Source of the DNA: Manis javanica
Taxonomy: Eukaryota; Chordata; Mammalia; Pholidota; Manidae
DNA: 64,000 nt
Assembly (NCBI RefSeq): GCF_040802235.1
Contig: NC_133157.1
Span: forward strand, 91,622,001-91,686,000
Reading direction: 5' to 3'
Numbering within the stretch: the first letter of the stretch is position 1; each line of letters begins with the position of its first letter. The position numbers and the translations under genes were made by a program. The notes beneath the pieces are model-generated. The model was not told the DNA's origin. It ran no database searches and was given only the letters and a program-made list of their open reading frames with translations. Shown here one piece after another: positions 1-11,641 of the stretch.

Positions 1-719
1 AATTTGTGAGATGACTCTAGATCAGGGATTTGAAATATAGGAGCACATTGAGGGGAAATAGGTTTGTATGGAGGGGGTCTGAAGCTTTTATTAGAGGCAC
101 TATAAAGGGCTGGCACCGTAAGGCGCCAGGGGTCTTCATTTGCATGATAGTGGACAGCTTGTTCTTCTAAGGACTCTTCATTGTTTATGTTTAAATGATT
201 TGTTTGGTGTCTTAAAGACGTGAGTGAAGGATAGATATTTGGGATTTTAGGAGGATCAGGTTTATCGTGCGTGTCTGGAGATTTTATATTAGGTTGAGGT
301 TTAGGAGATTCTTTAATAGGAGCGGTGGGGTCTTCAGGGATATCTACGGATCCTGAAGGACAGGCAGAGGGTGGTCGGGAGTTTTCCTTAAGGGCTATTT
401 CTCCTGTTTTAATTATATCTTTAATGTCAGGATCTTGAGAATGAACCTCAAGTATGTCGTGAATAAGGTTCTAGTAAGAAAATGCTGAAACAGGGACTTT
501 TTCAGGGCCAAAGGTCTGATAAAAGTCTTGGAGGGCATCACCAACTCTTTTCCAACATTTATGATTGATAGTGCCTTCGAGGGGAAACCAGGGGCAAGTC
601 TCATGAATAAAGGAAAAAAATTGTCTAAGATCTTTTCTTTTAACCCTTACTCCTCGTGTCCTGAGGGACTCCTTGAGTCCGCTAAGAAATACCTCGTGGG
701 AGTTCAGTGAGTTGCCCAT
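1..719 (-). pseudogene. gag (matrix region) of the provirus, interrupted
   Basis: The reading frame starts at ATG 719-717 with Met-Gly-Asn-Ser, an N-terminal glycine suited to myristoylation as in betaretroviral matrix proteins. It runs 82 codons with a matrix-like composition (basic stretch, then aromatic-rich helices) and meets an in-frame TAG at about 470-468. The same frame stays open beyond that stop to the window edge, entering a proline-rich segment like the region after matrix. The copy is therefore broken by a visible stop near codon 83. The rest of gag, pro, pol and env are outside the window. Assignment rests on position after the leader and on protein character. Confidence 0.7.
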
Positions 720-874
720 TTGGACGGCTGGGATTTCAACTCTATGTAACTTGGAATTATACTAATGCAGCCGCAACCATGCCAATGTTCTGAACTACTG
801 GAGGCACTCTCATCAGCTCAGGCGAGCCCTTGCTTACGTAGGACAGTCGGCAAGTATAATCCGCTTGCTCGGAC

Positions 875-925
875 CCTCTAGGGCAGGGACTCTGTAGTCA
901 GAGTCCCTTGTGCAGGCCCTAGAGG
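875..925 (-). ncRNA. Large perfect stem-loop in the proviral leader
   Basis: Positions 885-894 pair perfectly with 899-908 around a 4-nt loop (895-898). Positions 875-884 pair perfectly with 916-925, with a single 7-nt bulge at 909-915. This makes a 20-bp hairpin in the untranslated leader between primer site and gag, where retroviruses carry dimerisation and packaging structures. The pairing is seen directly. A packaging or dimerisation role is inference from position only. Confidence 0.6.
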
Positions 926-1222
926 TGAACGACCATTAGCCCAAAGTAAGCACAAGGTTTTCAGAGAGGAACAACCAGAGGACAAAACAAGGAATAAATC
1001 GCGGCAGCAAACTAGAGGGAGGGGATCAGTGAGAACTCACAAGAGGTATTTAAGATGCTTGCTTGGGTGATGCGTCTACTCACCTCTCCGGGATCTGTAT
1101 TACGGACGGGTGATCCGCAGTGATCCTCAACGCAGAGTCCACATCAGGTCAATACCTGTGTGATGACTCAGAAGAATGCCTGGCCAGGGCTTCCGAGCAG
1201 ACGTTTCAGCAGGAGTCCCAGG

Positions 1223-1240
1223 GCCCCACGTTGGGCGCCA
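1223..1240 (-). other. Primer-binding site, tRNA-Lys type
   Basis: The minus strand reads TGGCGCCCAACGTGGGGC, immediately after the LTR. This is the 18-nt complement of the 3' end of tRNA-Lys1,2 used by betaretroviruses and ERVK elements. I see no mismatch to the motif as I know it. Confidence 0.9.
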
Positions 1241-1356
1241 GTTGTCCCGGCCCGCGGGACGAACGTGGAGTGTGCCGGAGACGCCTGCAGAAATGAGACA
1301 AGCAAGAGACACAAAGAATGACCAGCAAGACAGGATGTCTGATCAAGCTGGCGAAG

Positions 1357-1362
1357 TTTATT
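1357..1362 (-). terminator. LTR polyadenylation signal
   Basis: The minus strand reads AATAAA, just downstream of the LTR TATA box. In this retrovirus group the signal commonly sits at or near the U3/R boundary. Confidence 0.6.
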
Positions 1363-1372
1363 GTTTACAGGC

Positions 1373-1382
1373 TCAATTTATA
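1373..1382 (-). promoter_or_regulatory. TATA box of the proviral LTR
   Basis: The minus strand reads TATAAATTGA. It lies 20 bp upstream of the AATAAA signal in the LTR, as expected for a compact U3/R junction. Confidence 0.7.
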
Positions 1383-1626
1383 CAAGTAGCAAGTAAGGGG
1401 TGGGTCAGGAGATAATTGGACCTTAGGTGGCGCTGGCGGGGAGGTGTTTTCACACATCCTCAAGGTCTCCCTATTTTCAGAGTGAGGAGTCTTGGCCCAT
1501 CTTCCAGGACAAGATATGTTTTTGTGAGCAGATAACTTCCAAGGACTGCACCGGTTGCTCTCAAGCTTGTGCTTTCCCATGCTGTGTTCAGACGTGGGGG
1601 AAGGGACATAGCCCCGGCTCCCAACA

Positions 1627-2214
1627 TCATGCTAAGAAGTCAGGGAGCTGTTGGGTTGGACAAATGGGTGAAAAATTCAGATTTGTGTTTTAGAAAGCTC
1701 ACATTTATGTGGAAGGATAGACCAAACACAGGAAGTGAGTCAGCAGTCTACTGCAATTGTCCAGTCATGAAATGCCTGATGAGTAACAGTGAGAACAGAG
1801 GAAGGAGTCCACTCAGTGGGTATCTAGGTAGTGGCTTTAGCAAGACTCCATGCACTGGATGGACCTGTGGAGTGGGAGACAGGGAGAGGGCTGTGATGGC
1901 TGAGTAGATCATGCCCCATATATTTCCTCAGATTTCAGTATTATTGACTATTAGAACTAGTAATGATATTGGAAATGACTTAATTGAATCTCTCTCCAAA
2001 TGCATAGATTATGACATTCTTAATCTATGGCCTTTTATTTTAGGCTTGATACCCTCTGGTGACAAGGGACTCATTACCTGTCCTTTAGCTAATTCAAGCT
2101 GACCCGTGAGAGAAAGCTCTTTCTGATGTGCTTCACAGCATTCTAGCAGGAAATTCGTCCCTCTCTCATGTAAAGGAAATACCCCAGAGCACGACAAAAA
2201 TGGGGCAGTCTTAC
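1627..2214. other. No gene recognised between the provirus and the RPH3A exon
   Basis: This is AT-rich, non-coding sequence, taken to be an intron of the RPH3A locus. I looked on the minus strand for the last two expected C2B exons and did not see them, so they probably lie beyond position 1. Confidence 0.5.
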
Positions 2215-2296
2215 CTCATTAAACTCGGGATTCAAGGTTTTCTTCTTAATTTGAGTCTTGTGTTTGGCTTACTTTCCCATGTCTGGTTTCAGCCAC
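2215..2296 (-). pseudogene. RPH3A: RPH3A exon: C2B strands after loop 1, with premature TAA
   Basis: Acceptor tctcag precedes 2296 and donor gtaaga follows 2215. The 82 bp (phase 2 in) encode WLKPDMGK, then a stop TAA at 2271-2269 where the family has lysine, then AKHKTQIKKKTLNPEFNE. The polybasic KTQIKKKT strand is the C2B phosphoinositide/SNARE-binding patch. A single AAG/AAA-to-TAA change explains the stop. It would remove most of C2B even if upstream lesions were bypassed. Confidence 0.9.
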
Positions 2297-3620
2297 CTGA
2301 GAGAAACATGAAAGGCTATTATGGATGAAGTTAAATGAATAAGAACAGCTCCTTGATTACCCCTGTGTGGGCATGATGACTGGCACATAGTAGATGCTAA
2401 TAAAACATTTTCTGGCCAAATAAATAAAATGGGCTAAAAACTCCTAAGAGTTGGAACATTTGGAATCTGAGTCAAACTGCCACTAGCTGCGCGACTTCTA
2501 CCAACATGAGTGTAACTTTGGCGTGCCTCACTCTTCCAATCTGCAAAGAAGGCAAATATTTCTTCCTCATCCACAGAACTGCTTTTGAAGATAATTTTAA
2601 GGAAGGAGCCCAATAGGGGAATTGGAAGGTACCAAGTGCTGAGAAAAGAGGAAGGTAAATTTTGACTTACAAAATCTTTATTTGATCTTAAACTTATTAA
2701 TGGTTTCCTGTTTCCTTCTCCACAACATCCGCCAGCACAGCTCTTAGGTTGGCAACCACAATAACTCTACTTCTGGAGAGAATGGGTAGGTGGAAGAAGG
2801 TATGGTGGGGAGAATTATTTAAGAAAAACAATTTGCACATGGCTGGGATTTGATGCAGTGCAGGACAGCAGCCCATGAGCTGATTTTCTCTAGTGGACTG
2901 TATGAGAAAACAAAACCAAATTACTCCTAGAAATCACACTCATCCCTGACATGTGTGTTCTTCTGTTCACTAACTCCTCATTCAAAGAAAATCTGAAGCA
3001 AAGCCCAGACTGGCCTGATTTTTAGTCATGACCTTAAGAGAAGTGTTGCTTTCTCTTAGCAGTGGTAGTGGAGGGAGGGAGTGTCTCACAGGCTGCAGAG
3101 AAGATTATTAACACTCTTTGCCATGAGTAAGCATAGTGATGGTAGTTATTTATAACCATAATGGCTATATTTATTGAGCATTTACTGTGCACAAGACTCC
3201 ACTACATAGCACCTCCCAGATCTCCAACTGCAGCAGTGAAATTGACTGACAGGCTGCCGGGCTCTGAATGCACCACTATGTTCTCACCTGGCCATGCGCC
3301 CCATGGGCCGCTCTCAGCCAGCCTGAGCCAGCAGGGACAGTACGCAGCACAATTTCTGGGACACGCATGGCTCCTTTGATGCTCTATTTCATCCTCAAGG
3401 ATTCCCAACGCCCCACCTGCAACTTCCTCAGAACTGCACCACAACCTAAGACCCCTGCGCCCTAACTGCCCTCCCTCCCACTCCTCCAGGGGGTCAGACC
3501 TGCTCCAAGGCCTGCTGTCCCTGTAGTTCTCCTCAGGCTCCCTTCCGACTTTGCTTCACAGGCATTCTCCCCAACAAAGCTTTTGTATATCTCATCTAGT
3601 CATTGTGTCTGATTGGAACT

Positions 3621-3745
3621 AATGACCAATCTTACTCATCCCACTTTACAGATGAGGACACTGAGGCCCAGAGATGTTAAGGCACAAACCCAAGGTCACA
3701 CAGCTAGAGAATATTGATGACAGTTGGATTTGGGATCCAAACCTA
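3621..3745 (-). repeat. MIR SINE
   Basis: The plus strand contains the reversed MIR core: acagatgaggacactgaggc followed by a form of ggtcacacagctag. It is diverged, as expected for this ancient family. Confidence 0.75.
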
Positions 3746-3769
3746 GATACAATTCTAGTTGTTTTTTAT

Positions 3770-3900
3770 GTGATAGCTCATGTTTGCCTTATGCCCATTC
3801 TTGGAAATGAGTGGAACTATTGTCTCAGTTTTACCAATGAGGAATCTAAGGCTCAGAGGGGTTAAATAACTTGCTTATAGTGATACAGCTGGAAGGTGGA
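3770..3900 (-). repeat. MIR SINE (diverged)
   Basis: Reversed MIR core: ccaatgaggaatctaaggct, then cagaggggttaaataacttg and a degenerate acagctgg. Confidence 0.65.
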
Positions 3901-4593
3901 AGAGATGGACATTGGGCTCCAGGTCTGCTTCAGTGGTGGCCACAAAAATGTGCCTGGTGGGCCTCCAGCTACAGGAGCAGAGCCGACCAAGGCCCCAGCT
4001 GCTGTGGATGGGAATCCGTGCCATGCTGGTCCCAAGGCCATGCTCCCAGCTGATGACTGGATGTGGCAGGCCTACTATGGCAGGCCCACTCCTAGGAGAC
4101 ATGGGACCTGTATGATGGTCACTTTTGGCCAGAGGACTCCCTGATGGCTTTGCTGACCTTGTGTCCAGGATGCTTCCACCCCCACCCCTCAGGGCCAGAC
4201 TTGGGTTGTGATCTCTCAGCTCCCCCACTTCCCCAGCTCTCTCCCTACTTTCCCTCACACAGGCATTTCCCCAATAAAACCCTTGTCTCTTTAAAATCTT
4301 CTCACAGGCTCCAAAATAATACAAAACAAAGTCTTTCTTGCTCAACATGATGAGATTACTGGAATAACCCCAAAGTCTAAGGCCTTTGCACATCTCCAGA
4401 CTGAATCTGGAAATAGCTGCCTGGGTGGTGGGGCTCTGAACTGCTGAATGGGGTGTATTGCTGATTTCAGAGGGCTACAAATGGGGTTATTGCAATCTTG
4501 CTGACCATCCTTCTCCAACAGGAGAGGACAGAGCCACAGAACTCATGAGCAAGTGATACACCAGTTTGTTTGAGATGCCACACTCCCCTCTAG

Positions 4594-4690
4594 CCAATTC
4601 TGGGCATTGTCTCACTGTGTGACCTTGGGCAGGTTTGTTCCCCTCTGGACCTCAGTGTGCAATGATCTTAGGGAGGCTCTCTGGTTCTCC
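4594..4690 (+). repeat. MIR SINE fragment
   Basis: Forward MIR motif tgtgtgaccttgggcagg, followed by a degenerate cctcagt segment. Confidence 0.55.
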
Positions 4691-4749
4691 CTTTGCAAGT
4701 ATCTAGGACCCCCTCTAGGGCCCACTCACAGTCCAAAGGCATTGACTTA

Positions 4750-5073
<324 letters not shown>

Positions 5074-5569
5074 TTAGACATGGATTGGGCCCAGACTCTG
5101 GTCATAGGCTGAGCTTGACCCTGGTCCCAGCCTGACTCTGAGCTCAGATGCCCCTGACCCAACCAGTCTTCTCACAACTACAGTTCCTGGGGTCACACAA
5201 GAGACCTGGACCAAGGGCAGGGATGTGCAGCCCAACTGCACCCTCTGCCAGACACACAGCTCAAATAGCCTGCTCTCCATCCCCATGGAGGGAGCATGGC
5301 ACTGCTGCGCTTCTGCAAAACTGCCAGCAGAGCTTCTGCCAGCAAGGCCGAGAAATCAGGGTGTGTCCCAGGTGGTGGCATTGGGGGTGAGGCTTCCCCC
5401 ACTTGGCGGGGAAGAGAAGAGTGCCCACCTGTTCCCATGTTCTAATCCGCGGGCAAGGGCACCTCATGGTGAACCACCAGTGGTTTGGGGAGAAGGAGTG
5501 GGGATGTGGCCAGGGAGGGAGAAGACATGGAGATGCCAGACTTGGACTCTGATGCCCACTCATGCTCAC

Positions 5570-5626
5570 CTCCTCCTCGTAAAGGGCCGTGCCTCAGGCT
5601 GACCCGGTGGTCCCGGCACGCTTCAT
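5570..5626 (-). pseudogene. RPH3A: RPH3A exon: linker between C2A and C2B, with premature TGA
   Basis: The 57-bp exon begins at an AG acceptor (ctaag) and ends at donor gtgagc. It encodes MKRAGTTGSA, then TGA at 5596-5594, then GTALYEEE. The family has Arg at this place; CGA to TGA is a common CpG transition. The stop would end the protein after C2A and before C2B. Phase 0 on both sides matches the neighbouring exons. Confidence 0.92.
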
Positions 5627-5794
5627 CTTAGAGGAAGGAAAAAGAAAGGGAAGATAACAATGTTGCCTGTAGGGCTCAGCTCCCCACACCAGAACCCCTT
5701 CGCCCCTCATTAGTATCCATAGCCATGAGGGCAGGTTTCTCAAGCATCTCCTCTAGCTTTCTCCCTTTTAGCTAACATGTATGATGCTTGCCAT

Positions 5795-5945
5795 TTGGCA
5801 GATCTTCTTAACGCTCAGCAACCTATGATGAGGGTGTATTGCTGTCCCCATTTCACATGTGAGGACACTGTGGGTCAGAACGGTTAAGCCACTTGCCCAA
5901 GGTCGCACACCAGCAAATGGCAGAGTACTGCCTACACAAAACACA
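5795..5945 (-). repeat. MIR SINE
   Basis: Reversed MIR core: ccccatttcacatgtgagga, then ttgcccaaggtcgcacacc. Confidence 0.65.
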
Positions 5946-6794
5946 TAAGATTTCATCTCTGGTTCAAGAGACACAGAGGTCTTGGGGTCTGGCCCACCAG
6001 GTGCTTCTTCCCCCATGGTTCCTAAGGTCCTTCTGTAAATACAATGTGAAAACCAGTGGTTAAATCCAGCCTCCCCACTTTAGAGATGAGGAAAACTGGG
6101 GTCTACAGGGGATAGCACAGCACTTATAAGACCCCTGTCCCTGGGGGGGTATATGGGGGGAGTTGATGGTGTGAAGGGTAAGGGCAAAGAGCAAACAATG
6201 ATGGTCAGCAGAGTCCTGTGGCCACTGCAGGCTTCTGCCTGTCCTGCCACCTCTGTGCTTCGGGGCTTGGCTGCGTCTGTCGCAGCACGATGTGCCAGCT
6301 CAGGAGCTGACAACCCAGGTGGGGACCTGGCCAACGTCCTGACCAACTGGACAACTGAGTGAGGGAAGGAAGGGGAAGCCTGAAGAACCAGCTGTTACCA
6401 GGCAAACACTCAGAGGAAGTGCTTCGTCCTAGGACTGTCTTTAATGATTTATTTGGAGCCTGGCACACAGTGCGAATTCCTCCTTGCAATTTTCCTTGTT
6501 GTGTCTTGTTCCTTTGTCTGTGCTATAAAAATATGGTGTGGTACCCAGATATTCCATCATCATGCCGACCATCTGGTGGGGAAATGCTGCAGGGTTTCCC
6601 CTGCCCCCCATCTTCCTGGTGGGAGGCTGGCCTGCTGCCCGGGGGAGTGGCCTCACTGGTGGTTACAGGAGAGCTGGGCTCTGGCAGGTGCCCAAGAGCA
6701 CAGCCACTGGCTTGTGGTATGACCTGGGCAACAATTCCCTTCTTTAGGCCCAAGTTGGCCCAAATGTAAGAAAGGAGAGGTTGGATTATCTCTA

Positions 6795-6930
6795 AGCAGA
6801 TTGCTGGGTCCCACCCTATCGCACTAAGTTAGAATCTCCAAGGAGATCCCCACAAATCTTAGTTTGTAAAGCTCTGATTTTGAAAGTTCCAGGTGATTTT
6901 AAGGTGCAGTGCAACTGGAGAACCTTTGGT
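6795..6930 (+). repeat. MER5-like DNA transposon fragment
   Basis: It contains gctgggtcccaccc, tagaatctcc and tccaggtgatttttaaggtg-type segments (tccaggtgat is seen), characteristic of MER5/Charlie non-autonomous elements. Confidence 0.5.
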
Positions 6931-6964
6931 TCTTGTTCTTTCTCAAAAGGCAAGGGCCACATCT

Positions 6965-7195
6965 AACAATAATGGCTTTAATGCTTTACGTGTGTCCTCT
7001 CATATCAGTCCTGAAAAGACCTTCTGAGGTTGGAAGTATATTATCCCATTTTATGGATGAAAGCACTGAGGCCCAGAGAAGTTAAGTAATCTGACTCAGG
7101 ATACACTGTAAGTGCTAGAGCCTGGGATTCAAACCCAGGGAGTCTGGCTTCAGAGCCCATACTCTTAATCACAGTGCTATTCTGCCTCATGTGTA
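6965..7195 (-). repeat. MIR SINE
   Basis: A long reversed MIR: ggatgaaagcactgaggccc, gagaagttaagtaa, gggattcaaacccaggg and cttaatcacagtgctat are visible in order. Confidence 0.8.
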
Positions 7196-7255
7196 GCTCC
7201 ATGTGCTTTATGACTTCATGACTGACAATCATGGGTATGACAGTATCATTTCCTA

Positions 7256-7450
7256 TAACAACAGTTAATTTATGAGTGCTGATTATGTACCAGTTTCTGA
7301 TATGTCTTTCACACAACACCCCCTCCATGAGGCAGGTACTATTATAATGCCCATTTTATAAACATGAAAACCTGAGGCTCAGAACAGTTATCAAATCCAG
7401 AGAGTGGGGAAGTGGCAACGCTGGAAGTTGAACCCACACTGTCACACCAC
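7256..7450 (-). repeat. MIR SINE (diverged)
   Basis: Reversed MIR features: gcaggtactattataatgcc, cattttataaacatgaaaac, then tgaggctcagaacag. Confidence 0.65.
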
Positions 7451-7677
7451 ACTGCTCTTCCCCATTTACTGAAGAGTACTCCGATGTTCAGAGAAGTGAT
7501 GCTAACACAGGGTGGAAACAGGCAGAGCCAGGATACAACCCTGATGCTCTGACCTGAAATCGTCACCCTCTTCTCAACAGCTGCCACGGCCCTCTACTGT
7601 CAGGCACTCTGCAGATCTACCACCCCAGTTACAGGCCTAAGGAAGGGAGCACCCCTCCAGATTCTTCTCCCCAATCA

Positions 7678-7878
<201 letters not shown>

Positions 7879-7999
7879 TCAGTTATGGACCAAGAGTTAT
7901 GATTGATGCTGGCAAGGAATGGATAATGTGCATAGGAATATTTCAATTTCCTATTCAATGAGCACTAGGCCAGGTACTTTTATTTCCTCTATTGCAGTA

Positions 8000-8760
8000 T
8001 AACTTATAAGCACAAATCTTAAATTTATAGTTTGCTGAATATTTGCACATACATATATACCCATGTAACCACCAACACCCTGATCAAGATATGGAACATT
8101 CTGATATCCAGAAGACCCTCAGAACCCTCCTAGTCACACCTCCCCTGAAAATAATCACTACCTTGGCCTCTGGCAAGAGTAAGTATCTTATTTTTGACCT
8201 TCATATAAATAAAATCAGATGGCATACACCCCTTTATGTTTGGCTTCTTTTGCTCAACATTATGTCTGTGAGATCCATCCATGTCTATAGTGATTTGTCC
8301 TTTTTATTGCTGTATAGTATTCCATTATATAAATATGCCACAATAATTCTGCTGCCGATGGGCATTTGGTTTGGCACTATCTCTAGTTTTGACCTATTGT
8401 GAATGAAGCTGCAGAGGGACATCCCTGTTCCTGTCTTTTCATGTGCACATGTACATATTTCTCTTGGGCATCTGACTAGGCATACAACTGCTGAGTTTTG
8501 GACTACACTTAATTTTACCTTTGCTATAACTTTTCAGCTTTCCAAAGTGATTCCACCAATTCCTCTCCTACCCACAGTCTCTGCAGGTTCTGACTGCTCT
8601 TCATTCTGACTTCGATTTTGGCAGTTTTTAATTTTAGCCTTTCTGAGTGGCAATAGTATCTCGTTGTTGTTTTCATTTAAATTTTCTTGGTGATTAATCA
8701 GGCTCAGCTCCTTTTCATATACTTTATGGCCAGTTGAGTATCATCTTCTGCAAAGTGAGG
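8000..8760 (-). repeat. L1 (old L1M-type) 3' UTR fragment
   Basis: The plus strand reads as the reverse of an old L1 3' region: ataacttataagcacaaatc, caccctgatcaagatatgga, tgtctgtgagatccatccat, attgctgtatagtattccat. No intact ORF. Confidence 0.75.
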
Positions 8761-9289
8761 TTAGGAACTGAGCTGACCTCTTCTCATTTAATTTTTCATC
8801 CCCCAAAACATCTGGGTTTCTGACTTTGGAGAGAAGACTGGGGCCAAGAGAGTTTGAATCATTTTTCTCTAGTAAGAGGCTAGGGAACCAGTATTTCAAT
8901 CCAGGTCCCCCTGAATCCTAGAATACTATATAGTCTTTTGTTATTCACCCTGTATGCATTGAGTAGAACAGAGACACAGAAAGGACAGGTCATGAGGAAG
9001 GTCCTCCAAGGAGGCCAAAAGGACCAGTCAAGGTGTGGTAGTTCATCCTCACATATATTAAGTGGAAGAAAGGACTTGTTCTCCCAAGGCATGGGAGGCA
9101 AATCTGGGGGACAGGCAAGAACTCATGGCATCTCATTCCTTTGCCATCAACATTTGTTGAACAACGTTCAAAGTTCTGAAGGTCCAGAATACCCCATGGC
9201 TGAGCCCCTTTATATACAACTAGAGAAAAGAGTTGTCTCTTCTCAGCTGGTGGGGGTGTAACCAGTACATCCTCCTGTAGGGCAATGTG

Positions 9290-10330
9290 TGTCCCAAGAC
9301 CTAAGAATAATCACCATTTTTGACCTAAGCATGCCACTTCTGGGAAGTTATCTCCAAGACATAAGAAGATAAGTGAACAGAATTTAACCAGAATGATGTT
9401 TATCCCAGTATTGTTTATAATTGTGAAACAATTTAAATTTAAGCAGTTTAGCAGAAATAACATAACTACTCTATCATGGGAGGACTACTTAAGAAAATTA
9501 TGAAATAGCCATAAAAATGTAACTGTATGTATGAGAAATAGTGTTGCAATCAGCCATCAGGGAATTGCAAAACCACACTGCACCACCACCACACACCCAC
9601 CAGAACAGACAACATGAACAAGTGTTGATGAGGATGTGGAGCGACCGGAACTCTTATACATTGTTGGCAGGAGTATAAATCAGTACAACCCTCTGGGAAA
9701 CTGGCAGTCTCTACTAAAGCTGAACATATACATATACTATGACTCAGCCCCAACATTCCTAGTGTGCACCTGTGCTTCAAGACACAACCACTAGAATGTT
9801 GCTAGAAGCACTACTGGAACACCCCCAAACTGAAAACTAACCAAATGACCACTAAGAGTAGAATGGGTGAATAAAACTGTGGTATAGTCACACAATAGAA
9901 TACCAAACAGTGATGACAGTGAACAACCTACAACTACACACAATAAATGGGATGAAAAACATAGATACAATATTAGATGAAAGAAGACAGACACAAGAGT
10001 CGTGCTGTATGATTTCATTTATAGAAAGTACAAGACCAGACTAAATTAATTTGTCCTGTTAGAAGTTAGGACAGTGAATATCCTGAGGGGAGGGGCCTCA
10101 CTAGATGGAAGGGCACCTGTGGGGGGCTTCTGTGGTCTGAGAATGCTCTGTTCTCCAATTCTAGTGTGCTCAACAGTGTGAAAATCCATCCATCTGCTCA
10201 TCAATTTATCCCTTTTCATGTGTGCATTTTTCTAAATGGATGTTACACTGCAATGCAAATGTTTACTTAAAATAGTATTGCAGCTGGTGGGAATGTACTT
10301 GGAACAGCCCATTTGAAAAGCACTTTGTGT
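9290..10330 (+). repeat. L1 fragments (old)
   Basis: Forward L1 ORF2/3' segments in order, such as tgatgaggatgtggagcgac, ttggcaggagtataaatcag and tggtatagtcacacaataga. It is heavily mutated, with no usable ORF. Confidence 0.75.
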
Positions 10331-10870
10331 GACTTGTAAAATTAAAAAAAAACACCAACAACAAAGTATCCTATGATCCAGTAAATGGTCCTCTTTGATT
10401 TCTACCCTGAGGAAAAGCCCCTACATAAGGCAAGGAAGCATGAAGGACGCTCGCTGCAACTTCATGGTAAGAAAATTGGAAACAACCTAAATGTCCATCC
10501 ACAGGGATCTGGCTGAATAGATTGGTAAGACAATTACATAACATTTAAAAACATGTCAAACAATGCCATATATCATTTATAGATGCATAATTACGTAGCT
10601 AAAGTATAAGACATGCTTGGGAATGATACCTATAAAGCTCAGTATGGCGTTTAGCTCTGGGAAGGGGAGGAGGAGGGGGGATGGAATACCCAAGAGGAGC
10701 TACAACTTGCATCTGTAGCACCTTATTCTTTAGAAAAAAAATAGAGCTGAAGCACAAACAGGAAAATATTGAGTTTAATTTTTAAAAACCTGAGTAATGA
10801 GTTCATGGATATTTGTTTTATTATGTTCTGTACTTTTCTGTATATTTATAGCAATCATAAGACATTAAAA
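10331..10870 (+). repeat. L1 fragment (old)
   Basis: Forward L1 motifs: aaattggaaacaacctaaat, gtccatccacagggatctgg, then an L1-like tail. It probably belongs to the same or a nested insertion as the preceding fragments. Confidence 0.65.
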
Positions 10871-11437
10871 AAATCTATGATGGATCCATTCTGTGGAATA
10901 CTCTGAAGTCCTTAAATATTAGCTAGATATTTCTCATGGCTGTAACGCCAAGACATATTGTTAAGAAAGAAGGCAAGATCCAGATACATGCAGCCTAATT
11001 GTTCCTACATTGTAAACAACAGGATAACTATTTATCCACTCACAGAAGGAGGAAGCAGGCCCAGGCTGAGGGAGGGGACAGAAATTTAAAAGGAGATTTG
11101 CCTCTGCTATAGTTTTTTGCAAGAAGAATGCATTCATTTATTACTTATGTAATTAAAAATGCATTTAATACTGCATTATAGAAGAATATGAAATGGTATC
11201 AATATACTGCTAAGAAAGACAGGCTAATTAATAGGATGGTTCATTTTTGTAAACCCTCAATTTATAAGAAAGGTTTGCACATATACACACACAGACACAC
11301 ACAAATATAATAAATACAAAAAACCCAGATGTCCAGACACCAAGCTGTTAAGAGTCTTAGTTATCAGCATTTCCAAGAGTTTCTACCAGAAATATATATT
11401 GTTTTTTTTGTAGAATTGAAAAAGAAAGAAAATACTA

Positions 11438-11641
<204 letters not shown>

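Larger units (their letters stand above)
1..1626 (-). mobile_element. 5' end of a class II (betaretrovirus-like, IAP/ERVK-type) endogenous provirus
   Basis: Read on the minus strand, the order is LTR (1626-1243), primer-binding site (1240-1223), about 500 bp of untranslated leader, and the start of a gag reading frame (ATG at 719). The element continues beyond position 1, so only its 5' portion is in the window. The LTR terminus, the lysine-tRNA type primer site and the matrix-like gag start all place it with the IAP/JSRV/ERVK group rather than with gamma- or spumavirus-like elements. The LTR still has its TG...CA ends, TATA box and poly(A) signal, suggesting a fairly young insertion. Gag is interrupted by an in-frame stop. 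If RPH3A keeps its usual order, the element lies in an intron near the 3' end of that locus, in the same orientation. Confidence 0.85.
1243..1626 (-). repeat. 5' LTR of the provirus
   Basis: The LTR is about 384 bp. On the minus strand it begins TGTTGGGAGCCG at 1626, the typical start of IAP/ERVK-type LTRs, and ends in CA at 1243, two bases before the primer-binding site. A TATA box lies at 1382-1373 and an AATAAA signal at 1362-1357, so U3 is about 240 bp, R is short and U5 is about 110 bp. The 6 bp just outside (1627-1632, TCATGC on the plus strand) should be the target-site duplication, but the other end is outside the window. Confidence 0.85.
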
